Of a stretch of 64,000 nucleotides of DNA, positions 26,403-39,330 are shown piece by piece (position 1 is the first letter of the stretch; each line of letters opens with the position of its first letter). A program made the translations under genes and the position numbers. The DNA is from Rhopalosiphum padi (lineage: Eukaryota; Arthropoda; Insecta; Hemiptera; Aphididae). The notes below the pieces were generated by a model. That model was not told the DNA's origin. It saw nothing but the letters and a program-made list of their open reading frames with translations, and did not search any database. Where the stretch lies: positions 4,030,001-4,094,000 of the forward strand of contig NC_083599.1 of the NCBI RefSeq assembly GCF_020882245.1, given 5' to 3'.

Positions 26403-26440
26403 TTATTATTATTATTATTATTATTTTTTTTTTTTTTATT
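26403..26440. repeat. (ATT)n followed by poly-T
   Basis: About eight ATT units run into a T-tract, as often left by retroelement tails on the opposite strand. Confidence 0.8.
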
Positions 26441-27109
26441 AACATCACGTATTTAACTTATTAACGAACTAGTAGATGATCATCACATAGTATTTAAACT
26501 TACTTTAATCAATAAAAATAAATTATCATTTATTTACTGAGATAGAAATATGCTTTATACCAGTTAAATAGCTAAAATTAAAAAAAAAAAATGTTGAAAT
26601 TTATCAACACCGTTCACATCATTAATTATACACATTCAATTAGTTCGATACGTGATAACTCGATGTACATTTTTTCAAATTACTAAAAATTCAATAACAA
26701 GAACACATGATTAAGAAATAACTGAACTGTATAAAGGTCAATAATAAGAGAACTCCGAGTGTTTTTAACTGATAAAATAAGTAATTTTGGTTTAGGTGAA
26801 TAATCGGGAAAAAATTTGAAAGTTAGTTTTGGTTCTTTATTATAGACATTCATCCACATAAGACGTAATAGAAACTGAAAACTTGATTGTAAAATGAAAA
26901 ATGAATAATTTGATTAAATATATTTGTGAAAATTATTTTCATTTAGTTTATTATCAATTAATTCATGGGTTATGATAAATTCGAATTGTCAAATAGTTTT
27001 GTAAGTGCATAATTAGGAAAATGTAAAATGCGGTAGACACAATATTTTTTCATAAAGATTTCAATGTCAACCACCGAATCATATTGCCTATGAATTATTT
27101 ATCAAATAG

Positions 27110-27113
<4 letters not shown>

Positions 27114-27153
<40 letters not shown>
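27114..27153. repeat. (TA)n microsatellite
   Basis: About 20 uninterrupted TA units. Confidence 0.95.
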
Positions 27154-27159
<6 letters not shown>

Positions 27160-28207
27160 ATCCATATAGGTAAAAGCATCAGCATAAGTTCTATATTGTT
27201 GATTTGTGAGAGAATCGTTTGTATAACATAATACACTTTAAAAACGCTGAGTTAAACCTTTGTGATTATAGAAAGCGTATACTTGCTTTATCACACCAAA
27301 TGTGTCAAAAAATAAAATGACCGAACACTGCAGGTGCGTTTCGTGGGTAAATTACTTATTTTACAGAAGCTGACCATGTGCGCGGGTTTTTTTTTTTTTA
27401 AAGGTCGATGCGATTTACATTTTTTTACGTGTTAGAAGCATCTGATACACGGGTGATGAGTATGTCGTTCTATGTCAACAAACCCCTTACACCTGTCAAA
27501 ACCGTTGTGAGTAGATTTTTTTTCAATCTACATACATTGTGGAATAATCGCACAGCACCTCGCTTGTGGGAAAATGGAAAAAAAAAGATTAGGAATCTCT
27601 ATACTCTGTATATATTAAGCCACTGAACAAACTACCGCTGTGGTTACCTACATAAAGTAGCACATTGCGTTATACATTTCATTAACATAAATAAATACAG
27701 TTATTTTCGCCAGAAATAGACTTTTGAAAGATAATAATATTTATATTTAAAATTATTAAAAAGTACCAATCATGGCTATACCGAGTATAAATAACGTATA
27801 AATAACGTTCTGTATACTTTGTTTTTCATAATTTTAAAGGTTCTCCGAGTTGGTCATTAAAATAATTTAGTGATAATTTACAATATTTCTAAAAATATTT
27901 AAATTTGTTTAATAGTAATCATAAATAGTAAAATAATAATATTATGTACAGCGTAGGAGTTAAGTGTGTCTCATATAAACAAATAGGCACTGTAATTACA
28001 GGTATATTTAATTTGAATTCAATGATAAACTTTTAAATATAATAAAAACTAATTCTCAACGAATATACAGAAGATGCTCTAAGTTTTACGTTATAATGGT
28101 TACCAAACAATTATTTTAATAATAATAATAATAACATTTATTTTAACAAGTGTATTTTTTTTTTTTTGATTATTTTAAAAATTACTAAGAATTTCAATTT
28201 TGACCGA

Positions 28208-28337
28208 ACAAAAGTACAAACTAGATCTAATTTTCTACAAGAAACTTCTATCAAAGTATAAGATCAAAGCACTTTTTCTAATAGAAAAAGTGTCTTCCCA
28301 TAAAAAAAAACATCATTGTAAAACCAATGCATTCGTT
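28208..28337 (-). repeat. high-copy interspersed repeat, inverted partial copy
   Basis: Read on the minus strand this stretch carries GAATGCATTGGTTTTACAAT, a T-run, and then AGAAAATTAGATCTAGTTTG, in the same order as the plus-strand copy that starts about 135 bases downstream. The two copies are therefore head to head. The 63-codon plus-strand frame here is an artefact of the repeat. Confidence 0.6.
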
Positions 28338-28471
28338 ATAAAGTTAAAAAAAAGATTCACATTCTATTTTTTTGCTATTTGGAGATTTTGACACTCAAAA
28401 TCTAATAATAAAAATAACAATTAATAACAGTTATATAATAAAAATAATGTTCAACATGGTACCTTTTAGAT

Positions 28472-29860
28472 TCTGAACGGAACAAGAAATGTATTGATTT
28501 TACAGTATGTGTATTTTTTTTTTTTTGACATTTTTAGGGCAGTCAAAATTTCAACTTTGAAGATGGTTACTGATAGAAAATTAGATCTAGTTGGTACATT
28601 ATTGGCTCAAAAGTAAAAATGTTCTATTATTTTTAAATTAATCATGAAAAACAAACAAAAAATTAAGACAAAATAGGAATTTTTACTCAAAATCGGATTT
28701 TAACAAAATCTGTTTTTTTTTGTATAATTTAAAAAAAGATAATCGTTAATACCTGTACCTAATGAAATTATTCACCAAAAGTTGTTTTTAGTATTTCTTA
28801 AAAACAGAATAATTTTTAAATATTTTTGTCTCATTTCGAACTATTTAAATAAATAAAATGTAAACCTTGCTTAAAAATGTATTAAAAGTTCTTCATAAAT
28901 GGTTTATTCACCTATAAAAAACATCGAAAACATACGTCATAGAGTTACAATATTTTTTATAAACGTTTAATGTAAAAAGATTAACAACAATTTTCAAGGT
29001 ATTCTAAAATTATAAGATTATAAAAAATTTTTTTTATATCTAGCGTAAGACTAGAATATTTAATACACAAATCGTAATATATTTTTTTATTATTAGTAAA
29101 ATAAAATGTTTACATGTAAGTCAAAAAATTTTTATGAGCATTTTAAATTCAAATTTTTATTTAAACGAAATTTGATAGATATAGTGTTGTAATACAAAAG
29201 CAAATAACAGTAGATATTTGAAATTTCTACAAAATGTGTATATTATCAAAATATATTGATTCTTTTCGTGATTTTTTTTAGATACGAAAAATCTAAATTT
29301 TTTCCAAGTAAAAAAAATTTGAACATACAATAGAAAGTTCCTTATCTATAAATTATTATAATAGTCATTTAAACACATTGATGATATATACACAGAACTT
29401 TATTTAATTGAAATAGGTACAGTTAGTAAATTAGTTAAAAATCCATAAAATGTTAAATAATATAACTAAGATTTAAAAGTTTGATATAAGATTATTTATA
29501 ACTAGTTTTTATTGAAATCACAAATTTAAAAAAAGTTAAAAATTTTTTTTTTATAGACATTTTGAAGTTAACATTTTAACCAAATTAAATTTTTAAACGA
29601 AGAGTTAAAATTTTAAAGTTAGCTATTTTGTTATAATTCAAAAAATCTATTCGCGAATACCGAAAACTTTTTACCTACTTAAAAAAAAAAATGAAATATT
29701 GAACAACACACGTGGTGAGAAATAAAGACGTGTTTCCCTATTTATATTTTTTTGTTGTAGAAATATTTTTGTGCAGTTTGCTGTTTTATCTGATAATCGA
29801 CTCGAAATAATTTTTTATGTAATTGAAAAAGTGAATTTGAGATAACTACAACAATTTATG
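28472..29860 (+). repeat. high-copy interspersed repeat, long copy
   Basis: It begins CTGAACGGAACAAGAAATG and continues through a T-run. It then carries TGATAGAAAATTAGATCTAG, TTGGTAC, a stretch ending GGAATTTTTACTCAAAATCG, and long A+T text with repeated 'ATTTGAAATTT..ACAAAATGT' phrases. The same landmarks recur in order at 50650-51900 and, more weakly, at 38935-39330. I recognise the phrase series as one of the commonest unclassified repeats in aphid genomic sequence. No transposase or RT is visible, so its class is unknown. The downstream boundary is approximate. Confidence 0.6.
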
Positions 29861-30986
29861 AATTCGGCTTTATGACTTGAAAGTTTAATCACTTATTGAC
29901 TTGCTTATTTGAAGTGCTTACTGTGATAAACCGTATTGATTTACACTGATATATATATATTACGTTGCAAGGACGAAAACCCTAATTAGGTAAAATATAA
30001 ATTTATACGCTCTTATATATATCAACTTTTGCCATAACTTAATACTTGGCAAAACTTCCACAATTCTACATACTCAGTTCTTGTGTATTTTAAAACTCAC
30101 CAAAACATATATAATTTAGACTGCATGTATATACTGTGAATTTTGTGATAGATATGAAAATAAGAGAAATAGAATCTATCTTATAATTTTTAATTTTTAA
30201 TTTGTGATTTTATTTGTATTATAACTTATTTGAGGTCACCTCAAAATTTACTTTAAAATATCTTATAATTAAATGGAGTTCTAGATTGACTATCTTCCAC
30301 TTTTTTTTTGTATTATATACACACTATTAAGTCTATTTATGACTGATATTATTATTAGTACGATGATTTTTCATTTGTACAATGCCGAGTGAGTTTTCAA
30401 TGAGACGAGCACATCTATCATGAACTCAGAAGCTACAAGAATAAAGACGAGTTCATCTGTGACTTAGTTAAATACATTAAATTTGTATGATAATCGTATG
30501 CCATGCCAGTGCTAATTATTGTTCAATCCTATTATTAAAAAAAAATTTAAATAGCTATATTTTATTGATCAGCCATGTCGTCACTGTTTTTTTCGGAGAC
30601 ACATCAAAATATCCTGCTTAAATATGAATTCATAATTTAAACCTTTTTATAAAAATTACATAGATATTACAATAATCCAATTATTATTAACATATTTTAT
30701 AGAATACAAAAAAATTAATTAAAAAATGTTTTAAAAAAATATTAAAATTATATTGTAATATTATATTATATTAAATTTTATTAAATAGGTATACAATTAT
30801 TATAACAAGTGTTAATTTAATAATTTAATTTAAGACTGTTAACTCACGAAACGCGTTGTAGGTAATTTTATAAAACCGTTATCAAAATAACCAATAACAC
30901 ACATTTACTTTAGATAAAGTTCAGTATTATTACTTCTAATCGCAACTTTTATAATAGAGCTTAACATTTTAAGTTATTATTTACCC

Positions 30987-31033
30987 GGGATATTTTGATT
31001 TAGGGATATTTTTGTGGGGGTATATTTTGTCAT
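30987..31033. repeat. triplicated GGGATATTTT motif
   Basis: Three imperfect units of about 16 bases follow each other: GGGATATTTTGATTTA, GGGATATTTTTGTGG and GGGTATATTTTGTCAT. This has the same architecture as 6786-6831 but different sequence. Confidence 0.55.
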
Positions 31034-32902
31034 GGAGCCGTTTTTTTCATTTTCTAGCGTCTGTATCTACTTAAATTTGTTATTTGTGTTGATAATATTG
31101 TTATTCATCATATTTTGATAAATTGTGACATCATTGTTGTTCAAAAATGTCTATATTTTTTAGTATATATAGTATATACGTACTATGTGTGTTGTGTATT
31201 ATACATTGATATGCATTTTTTAAAACTCAAATTTTGAAAGTTAAATATTACATATGATAAATGTTTTACGTGTTTACTTTTTATCAGGACTTTCGTTTCA
31301 GTTACTTATAAGAATACAATATAATATAAATAAATAAATATATGTATATACCATGTATATATATATATATAAATATAGTTATATAATTATGTTAATTGCT
31401 TAGTAAACTGTATAGTGTACATACTTTTATGCGCTGTTTAAATATTAATACTGTTCATATTATTTTTGTTTTGTATATTTTATTTATTTCAATTTCTTAA
31501 CTGTATTGTTTTTAACATTTTTCTTTGCAAGTATTCGAATTCGACATTGGTATAAATAATAATGATAACGAGCAAGTTATAATTATATAATGCACAAATT
31601 AACAACAACCACAGTTTATTCAATAACGGTGTCCAATAGACTGGAGAATATGTGAAAAAATACGGTAATATAAATTATTTTAATACCCTAATAATTATGA
31701 AATAAATCAAAACAATAATATACTGTGTATGTATACTTAATAATTAAAAAAACAGTACTCGTGTGAAAAAATACTAATTTTGCCATGAGTTCAAAACGTT
31801 AAATAAAATAGTCATTTACATTATAATATAATACTACCACGATTATTTTATTAATGCTATTATATAATATACTCCAATCTTATGCTATCGGAAAAAAGTT
31901 GAATAAATATTATAAACAATAATTTATTTATATTTAGAAAAAGATTAAGAACACAGAATACATTAATTTTTTTTCTTAATTATTAAATGTAAGTAATATA
32001 TTTAAAACATAATAATCAAATACAATTAATATAGCAGTATAAGCAGTAGCCAATATAGGAAAGAGAGACAATGTGTATCATTGTTATTCCACTGAACAAA
32101 TGTAAAATTAAATACGAAATAGGAGAAGAATAAACTTTTATTTAGAAAAATTAGAAATGTATATATTTATAATTTATATATTATAAGCAATAAAAGAACA
32201 CTGCAAGTGTAATGTAAATCTTTGTGTGTAAACTAATAAGTTATTACTTATAAGTAAAAACCATATGGCTGATGCTCTAAACATAAAAAAATATCAAATG
32301 TGAAATAACAACTACAGAATGCATCGATATAATTTAAATATTGTGTACTCAACTCATTGCTCATAATTCTTGTCGGATCTAGATAATGGTGAATTATTTA
32401 TTAATCAATAAATGCATATATAATTTATATTATATGTAATTTAATAGATTATGTTTTATAATATTTTTATTTTTTTTTTTACTTTGTAGAGAAAATACAA
32501 AATCTGCGTTATTTTTCGCAATAAGAACTTGTGTATAGTGATTTATATAATATGTTCATCATTTGGAAGACTTGAATTTCGTTACGGTATTGCGTGTTAG
32601 GTTAATGTAAGACAACATTAAGAACCTTAAACTATAAGTTAATAGTTAACAGCAATACATATGACTGAAAGTTTATTGGTAATATTAACATGGAGAACAA
32701 TATTAACTTAATTCAGTTAAAAATAAGTTATGTAATTCTTTTTTTTTTCAATTACCGTCTGGGTCATGAATAGTGATTTTTATTTTGTTACTACCTAACT
32801 AAACATTATGTTAAAAAAGGATCCTACTGTTTATTTTTATTGCACACTCGCTGCAATTGTTTAGGTAATTACACGTGTTTACTACATCAATACTACCTAA
32901 TT

Positions 32903-32925
32903 ATTAATTAATTAATTAATTAATA
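32903..32925. repeat. (TTAA)n tetranucleotide array
   Basis: About five TTAA/TAAT units in direct succession. Confidence 0.85.
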
Positions 32926-33540
32926 TTTGAAATCATCACTTACAGCATAATTATTAAAAAAAAAAAATTAATTAATCAGTTTTAACTACAATATTATAGA
33001 TATGTAACGATATGGTTTTAACTTACCGTATTATTTTTTTAAATTATTAACCACCATAAATGTTAATTTATTACAATGGCCACATAACTTGTTGAGTTAT
33101 TAAGTCAATATTTTATTAGGAAAAAAAATATAACTCAGCTAATATTATAATATATATAATATATAATAATATTTTTTGAAAAATCATATACTAAGAGAAA
33201 ATATTGAAATGAAGTTAAGGATAATCTTAAATTATAGTATAAGAAATAATATGTACTTAGCTGCAATTATATAGATCGGAAATGGGTTTTATAATACATT
33301 GCATATACAAAAACAAATAAATAATATCTTAATTAAACATTTAACGGGGTAGGGAATATATCTATTTTATATCATATATTTTTTAGTTTTTCACCTAAAT
33401 CGGTTAGTAGAATGTTGGTCCAATTTACAAGGTCAATCCATAATTTTTAATTCAATAAAAAATATATAATAAAAGAAAAATATTATATAATATTTAGTCT
33501 TTTTAGTACAACATATATTTTAAGTCCTATGTCATTTTAG

Positions 33541-33864
33541 TCCAATTAGATGGAGCAGCTGTTAAAGCGAAAGAAATTGTTCAACGAATCAAAACGGTAG
33601 CTAAAAAAAAGTACTTAACTCGAAACCAAGTGAAATATTATAAACCAGTATGGAAAATGTTCATAAGTTCTTGTTAAATTTCCAGATGGAAATGCAATCA
33701 AACGAATGATAAACTTACAAAGTTACATCAAAAAAGAATGAAACCCACTGTATACCACATAATTTATTTGATGTTAAAATTCTCCATTTTTACAATGTTA
33801 CGATAAGTGATGACGATGAATCATTTCTTCTTATACATGATACTGGGAATAATGATCCCGATTG
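33541..33864 (+). other. coding-like remnant of unknown origin
   Basis: One frame starts LDGAAVKAKEIVQRIKTVAK and stays open for about 45 codons to a TAA near 33676. Less A+T-biased text (GATGACGATGAATC) continues to about 33864. Residue composition (K, R, E, V in an alternating pattern) looks more protein-like than the surroundings. I do not recognise a family; an eroded transposase or gene fragment is possible, and chance cannot be excluded. Confidence 0.2.
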
Positions 33865-35385
33865 ATTAATAATATTTTCAACATTTGATTATTAGTTGCA
33901 AGTAACATAATTTTTTCAGATAAAACTTTCAAACTGTACCAAGACAGTTAATGCAATTATATACTATACACGGAATTTAAATGAAAAATGTATTTCTTCT
34001 ATTTCATGCATTGATTGCTGATAAAAACGAACGAACCTATAATATAATTTATCAAGAACTTAAAAATTCTGCAGTGTGGTACATAACTTGAAATTAATAA
34101 CTCCTCAATATTTGCAGTATATGATTTTAGTCAGTAAACATTAATGCGTTAAGAACTACATTAAAAAACTAGACTTAAAAAATAACGGACAAAAATGTAC
34201 CTATATCGGATATAACTGATAGTCGCCAGTCGGATTAACAAAAATCGGACCTTATATTGTATATGACCATTATTCACGTAACCCCTAAATCAGGTTAATC
34301 GTGTTAATATGATTAACCTTCAAAAAGACAAAAATATAAATATTTGTTTGTTCAGTCAAAATAATTGGTGTATAGTATTCATTAAGATCATTATTTTTTC
34401 AAAGCGGGAGAGAAGCGTATCTCAAACTTCCCACGGCTTACACTCTTTCCATAAACATATATCTGTGCGGTATGTCACCTCATTACCACGGTATGGTTAA
34501 CAGTAAACATGCTTCAACTTTTAGCTGCGATTGTCAAACCCGAACCATCCTCGCGCGGTGACAATAATAATTGTGCTCGATTTTGTTATAATAATATACG
34601 AGTACATCACGTTTGATGATCGGGCGTTTTTCGTCATTATAACTGTAGCAGAACTTTTCTCGTATCATAATAATATATGCGTCCGGTTTTTAACGATTTT
34701 AACACAAATATAATATGTAATCTTATTAAAGTTATTATCAACGTATTGACTTTACAATAAATGATAATGCGTGCTTTGTCGTCAGCAGAGTGTCTAACTC
34801 TCGTGTATTTATGATTTTTCAAAACGAAAGGCAGCACAATTTTATCAAGCCGTAGATAATAATACATACATAATTTATCATGAATATATATGTTGATTAC
34901 CCGAGGGAACCGTGGGTATTTGAGTGTTCACAAAAAAAAATGTAATTTATACTAAAAATACATTTGTAAATAAATAAATATAATTTTAGTACATCAATAA
35001 AGAACGATTGAAAAATTAACAAAACTAAAAATATTTCAAATCAATTAACCATCATGATTTATCATAAATGCATGAACAATTAAGTAAAATAAAAAAAAAT
35101 TGACCATCTAATTTATATAAATTTTATCATTTAACTTGATGCATTTTAAATCATACCGCTTCGATAATATTTTAAGACAATACAATAATAATATAGTATC
35201 GATTTAAACGCTATAGATTACAATATTGTTGTGTATTTCAAGTACTCTAAAAATAAAACTGATTACATTTTTATATTCACTTTCTAATGTTTCTATTATA
35301 ATATTATCACATTCATATTCTATATAATATGTAATATTATTATGTACTAAACATGAACATAAGTCAAAACCCTCCCACCTCTACC
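33865..35385. other. A+T-rich DNA, slightly more complex at 34.3-34.9 kb
   Basis: No accepted coding sequence. Positions 34300-34900 have intermediate composition with some CpG (CCTCGCGCGGTGAC near 34550). Overlapping short frames on both strands there are motif-free. Confidence 0.5.
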
Positions 35386-35960
35386 ACCCTTAGACAAACC
35401 GGTGTACGTCGATAGGACATAATAATAATAAAAAAAAAAACGGCAAGCTTAGTTACTATCGCGCATATTCATTTTCGATGTCGCCGTTACACGACTGCCG
35501 GATAATCGTGCCGAATGCACAGCGGTCTGCAACTCGATCAACCGAATCAATTCTATCGATTCACTCCGCGGATAACGACATGCCGTGCGTTTGTTTTAAT
35601 TAACATTCGACACACATTAACACGTCCGTTCGCGTATACGACTTAATAATAATACATAATAATATATTATTATCAATGCAATACCGTCCACAGTTCTACA
35701 CGTATATTATAATAACACCTGTATAATACGGCTAAAGACTACGCGTGTCGACGTGCGATCGCGTGAGTTGTCCAATGCGAACGCGCGTTTATCGCGAATT
35801 CTCATCGAATCGATAATATGATATTATAATATTTATCTGGCTATCGGTGTTGCGAGTTTGCGACGACATTGGAAACCGTCCAAAGCCTATTTTTTCTCCG
35901 AAGAATTTCTGCATTACGAAGATACTTTTATACGCGAGCGAGTCTCCGCGGTCGCGCAGC
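35386..35960. other. CpG-rich island 3
   Basis: A compact CpG-rich patch (GATGTCGCCGTTACACGAC, GTCGACGTGCGATCGCGTG, GGTCGCGCAGCGG) with sharp edges into A+T-rich DNA. No open frame of note. Candidate promoter or enhancer by composition only. Confidence 0.4.
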
Positions 35961-36390
35961 GGATGAAACGAGTTTTATTTTACTTTCTTGATTTTTAATC
36001 AAGTATGTATGGTAATTGAAATGAAAAAAGTCTGAATTTTTAAAACTTCAAGAATTTGTGTTAAATAGGAAAATGATAAATATGTAACTCAGTTGTAATG
36101 AGTAGGTGGATAATTAAGCTAGCTTTAACAAAAAATATTAATGAGAGAGATCCGATATCACATCTAAGCCGTATAACGATTTGATTCCACAAAAACGTCG
36201 GCGTGAACAGTCCCAAAATTTCTATTTTTTAACTTTTCTCCAAAACTATTATAGCTAAAAAATTGGTTGATAGCTCATTAAAAAGTGATGATCAAGTAGA
36301 TACAAAATGTGAGATTAAAAATGTTCAAAAAAAAATATTTTTTTTTTCACAGTTCAAAAAAATAGTTATTTTTTGCTAGATTTTCATTTA

Positions 36391-36710
36391 GCATGGTAGA
36401 TTACGAAAAATGGAAAACGAATTTTGTTATTTGGGGTCTTTTTAGATTCATATTAGCTAGGAGAAGTGCTGTGAAGATTTTCAGAACTTTATCTTCAACC
36501 GTTAACTCACTACAAAGCTAGCTGAAAAACATAAAAAAAAAAAACGCCCAATAAAATGTGTTTTAATTTTTTTTTTGAAGCTCTGTAGTGAATTATCTAT
36601 AAAATATAAAGTTCTTAAAATCTTCACTGCACTTTTTCTAGCCAATTTGAATCTATAACAAAACCTCGAACAACAAAATCCGCTCTCCGGTTTCGGATAT
36701 CTATCTCACT
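36391..36710. repeat. fold-back repeat with about 130-bp arms
   Basis: The left arm (about 36391-36519) contains TTTAGATTCATATTAGCTAG, AAGTGCTGTGAAGATTTTC and CTCACTACAAAGC. The right arm (about 36580-36710), read inverted, contains TAGATTCAAATTGGCTAG, AAGTGCAGTGAAGATTTTA and TTCACTACAGAGC in the same order. The loop is about 60 bases and includes an A12 and a T12 run. Arms are roughly 75-80% alike by eye. The unit could be the tip of a larger TIR element or two head-to-head repeat insertions. Confidence 0.65.
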
Positions 36711-36819
36711 AAATGAAAATGAAAACAAAATACATTATACATACATATTGCATACAATTAATAAATTTCTAAAAATTGATAATCAAGAAAGTTTACATGC
36801 AGATCTCTGAGTTGACAAG

Positions 36820-37420
36820 CTATTCTTTTTAGAAGACATATCGTGACGTTGCGCGAGTACCGACGAATTTTCAAACAAACGGCAATACTTTAACGGTTTT
36901 GATATACGTGTAGTACCTACACCTATGAAAAATTAACGTGTTTTCGACTACCGAAACTATATAATGTAGGTAGGTAGGTACCTGTAGGTTAGTACTTACT
37001 ATACCGTCATTAAATAATATAGTCCCGCGTTGTTACTCGTGCGATACGCGCACACTTTTGTACGGCCGAAGAACAAGGCTAGTTTAGATAAAATCGTATT
37101 TGTCGACCATCGACGACGATCGATATATTCTAATATTATTATATTATGTCAGTATTATATAGGTAGGGTGAGTATTATTACTTTTGCTGCTACCTACTCT
37201 CTCCGTAAGTTCGTTATTGTTAATATTATTATTTTACACGTTTTCATATTACCGATTTTATGCATTTCCGCAATATGTCCCGTTTGAAAATAATATAACG
37301 GTGAAATACAATATATTATTAAGTAGGACTTTCGATCGAAATCGAAGGAACGAATATTTCACAAGACGTATGTATAATAGGTATACGGTACACGTTAAAT
37401 GTTTGTGAGCACAACTTATT
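36820..37420. other. mixed-composition patch with GTAG tandem repeats
   Basis: Contains GTAGGTAGGTAGGTACCTG near 36966-36985 and CpG-containing text up to about 37400 (CGATACGCGCACAC). Two overlapping plus-strand frames (37030-37287, 37184-37408) have no motif. Possibly the outskirts of a regulatory region belonging with island 3. Confidence 0.35.
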
Positions 37421-38934
37421 TACACGTCAAATTGTACGAATAAGAAAAATAACTATATATACCGCAATTACGTATATGATTTGCTCGTTGTTAAATAGAA
37501 ATAAGCTGTTTTACTTTATAGGTTCTTAATGTTTTTTTAAGTTTGTAAACAAGAGTTTTATGATTAATATTTTCCAGTGGATTATATTTATTTTAAAATA
37601 AAATGAAAGCGAATGGTTTATTTATTTATTTATTTGATAAAATTCAATTTTATAACATTAAATAATATTTACATTTAGTTTACATTTTTTTAGATTTATA
37701 CCTATACTTCTTATAAGTAAGGCTACACTCAAACAATTTATAATTTGCTAAACCCATTTAACGTGTATATAGATCGGTTCACATGCGTCGATTATTTGAA
37801 TCAAATATTAGTTATTTAATTGTTGTATAATTTTAGTTTTTATTATTAAAGATAAATTAAATTGAAACACTATGAATTAAATGCAGAGTGATACATAAAT
37901 GAAAGCCAGCAGATTTAGAAATTTTAATGGATGCAAACAAATTATTGTGTTGTAAATGTCTATCGTATAGTGTAGTAGTGTTGTAGTAGCGCGAATAACT
38001 TTGGTAAGTAAAAATGTATTTTATGATTTTGTTTAGAAACATAACAATAAAACGGAATACCAATTTACGATTCCAATCAAAACTCCAAAGTAATTACACC
38101 ACTTCGTTACCCCTGTAGTGTTTGCGATCAGGTTTTTTGTTTTCAATTTGTAAATATTTTAAAGTTATAAGCAGAATTTCCTAATTTATCTGAAAACAAC
38201 TTCTTGCACTTAACAACAATGAACGTTGATAATTATGATCGGAATATTTCGTATGAAAAATAAGATTTTAAATCGAACAATTGTTAGAAACAATAGAAAT
38301 ACTAATCTTAACAAATTGATGGTGCCTTAAGTAGGCACTTTTTTTTTAGAAATGATAGTAAAATGCAGATCAGGTGTTTAATCGTTCCCGGGTTAAATTT
38401 TCCTGTTGAAATTTTAGAAATAGGGTCAGCTTTATTTGTTGAGTACACTATAAAGCCTTCAATTTATTTGAAATAATGTTGTGTAATTTATAAGTGCCTG
38501 ATAGCAAAAAACTTAGATCAAAGAATAAAATAAATAGTTTGGACCTTCAAACGCTTTCAAAATATTATATTAATATTGTAACTAGAACTTTAACGTAGAA
38601 AATAAGTATTTAAATATCTATCGTGTTTATTGTATAATATTATATTTAAAGTACAATTTTAACTAAAACAATATTATAAAATGCATATCTATATAAATTA
38701 TATATTTTATATAAATTACGTATATTATACAAACAATTAAATATTTTAAAACCCAATAAGTAACAATGTTTTGGTTTTGTCTAGTTATAATTATTTGCTT
38801 GTTTGTCTATCATCGTTGATCATTTGCACCGGTCTTTAATATTGACTAGACTTTCAGTAAAAAATGTAATCTATAGTACCTAGTTGGTTTATTATTTGTC
38901 GTGAATAATGAAATACCAGCGTGTTACTAAATTA
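37421..38934. other. A+T-rich DNA, nothing recognised
   Basis: No coding frame or defined repeat is seen. The minus-strand frame 37857-38063 lacks motifs. Confidence 0.55.
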
Positions 38935-39330
38935 TTGGGAAAAACTAACAAAATGCAAATATTTACTCAACCCTTAATTTTAACAAAATCTTTTTTGTTG
39001 TAATTCAGAAATAAATGATATTAGATAATTGACATTTTTAAAAAATATTATTTTTATTTTATTTATATAATTTAAATAGCTTTTTATTGAAAATTTAATG
39101 TAATACAAAACTCATCATAAGTTGTTTGTAAAACAGTTACGTTTTTTTGTTATAAATTTGAAGTTAAATTTTTGAATAATTGGATATTTAAATGAAAAAA
39201 TGACTTTAAATAGTTTTAGTTATTTGAAAGGTAATTAAAAAAATACTAATCGTCTATAAAGCTTAAAAATGTCTCTACAATACTTTTTGTATGGTAATTT
39301 CATATACCTGTGCAATGTATTTTCTAAAAT
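38935..39330 (+). repeat. high-copy interspersed repeat, weak copy
   Basis: Shares with the 28.5 kb copy the series 'TTTACTCAA..TTTTAACAAAATCTTTTTTG', 'AATAAATGATATTAGATAAT' and 'CATAAGTTGTTTGTAAAACAG', in order but more diverged. The upstream landmark (AAATTAGATCTAG) is missing. Confidence 0.35.

Larger units (their letters stand above)
24090..28207. other. A+T-rich gene desert
   Basis: About 4 kb without accepted coding sequence. It contains simple repeats, long A and T runs, and a slightly more complex patch at 27260-27640. The plus-strand frame in that patch (27408-27626) has no known motif. Confidence 0.6.
29861..33539. other. A+T-rich gene desert
   Basis: No accepted coding sequence. 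It contains a triplicated GGGATATTTT motif (30987-31033), a TTAA-type tetranucleotide array (32903-32925) and many short A/T runs. Confidence 0.6.
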
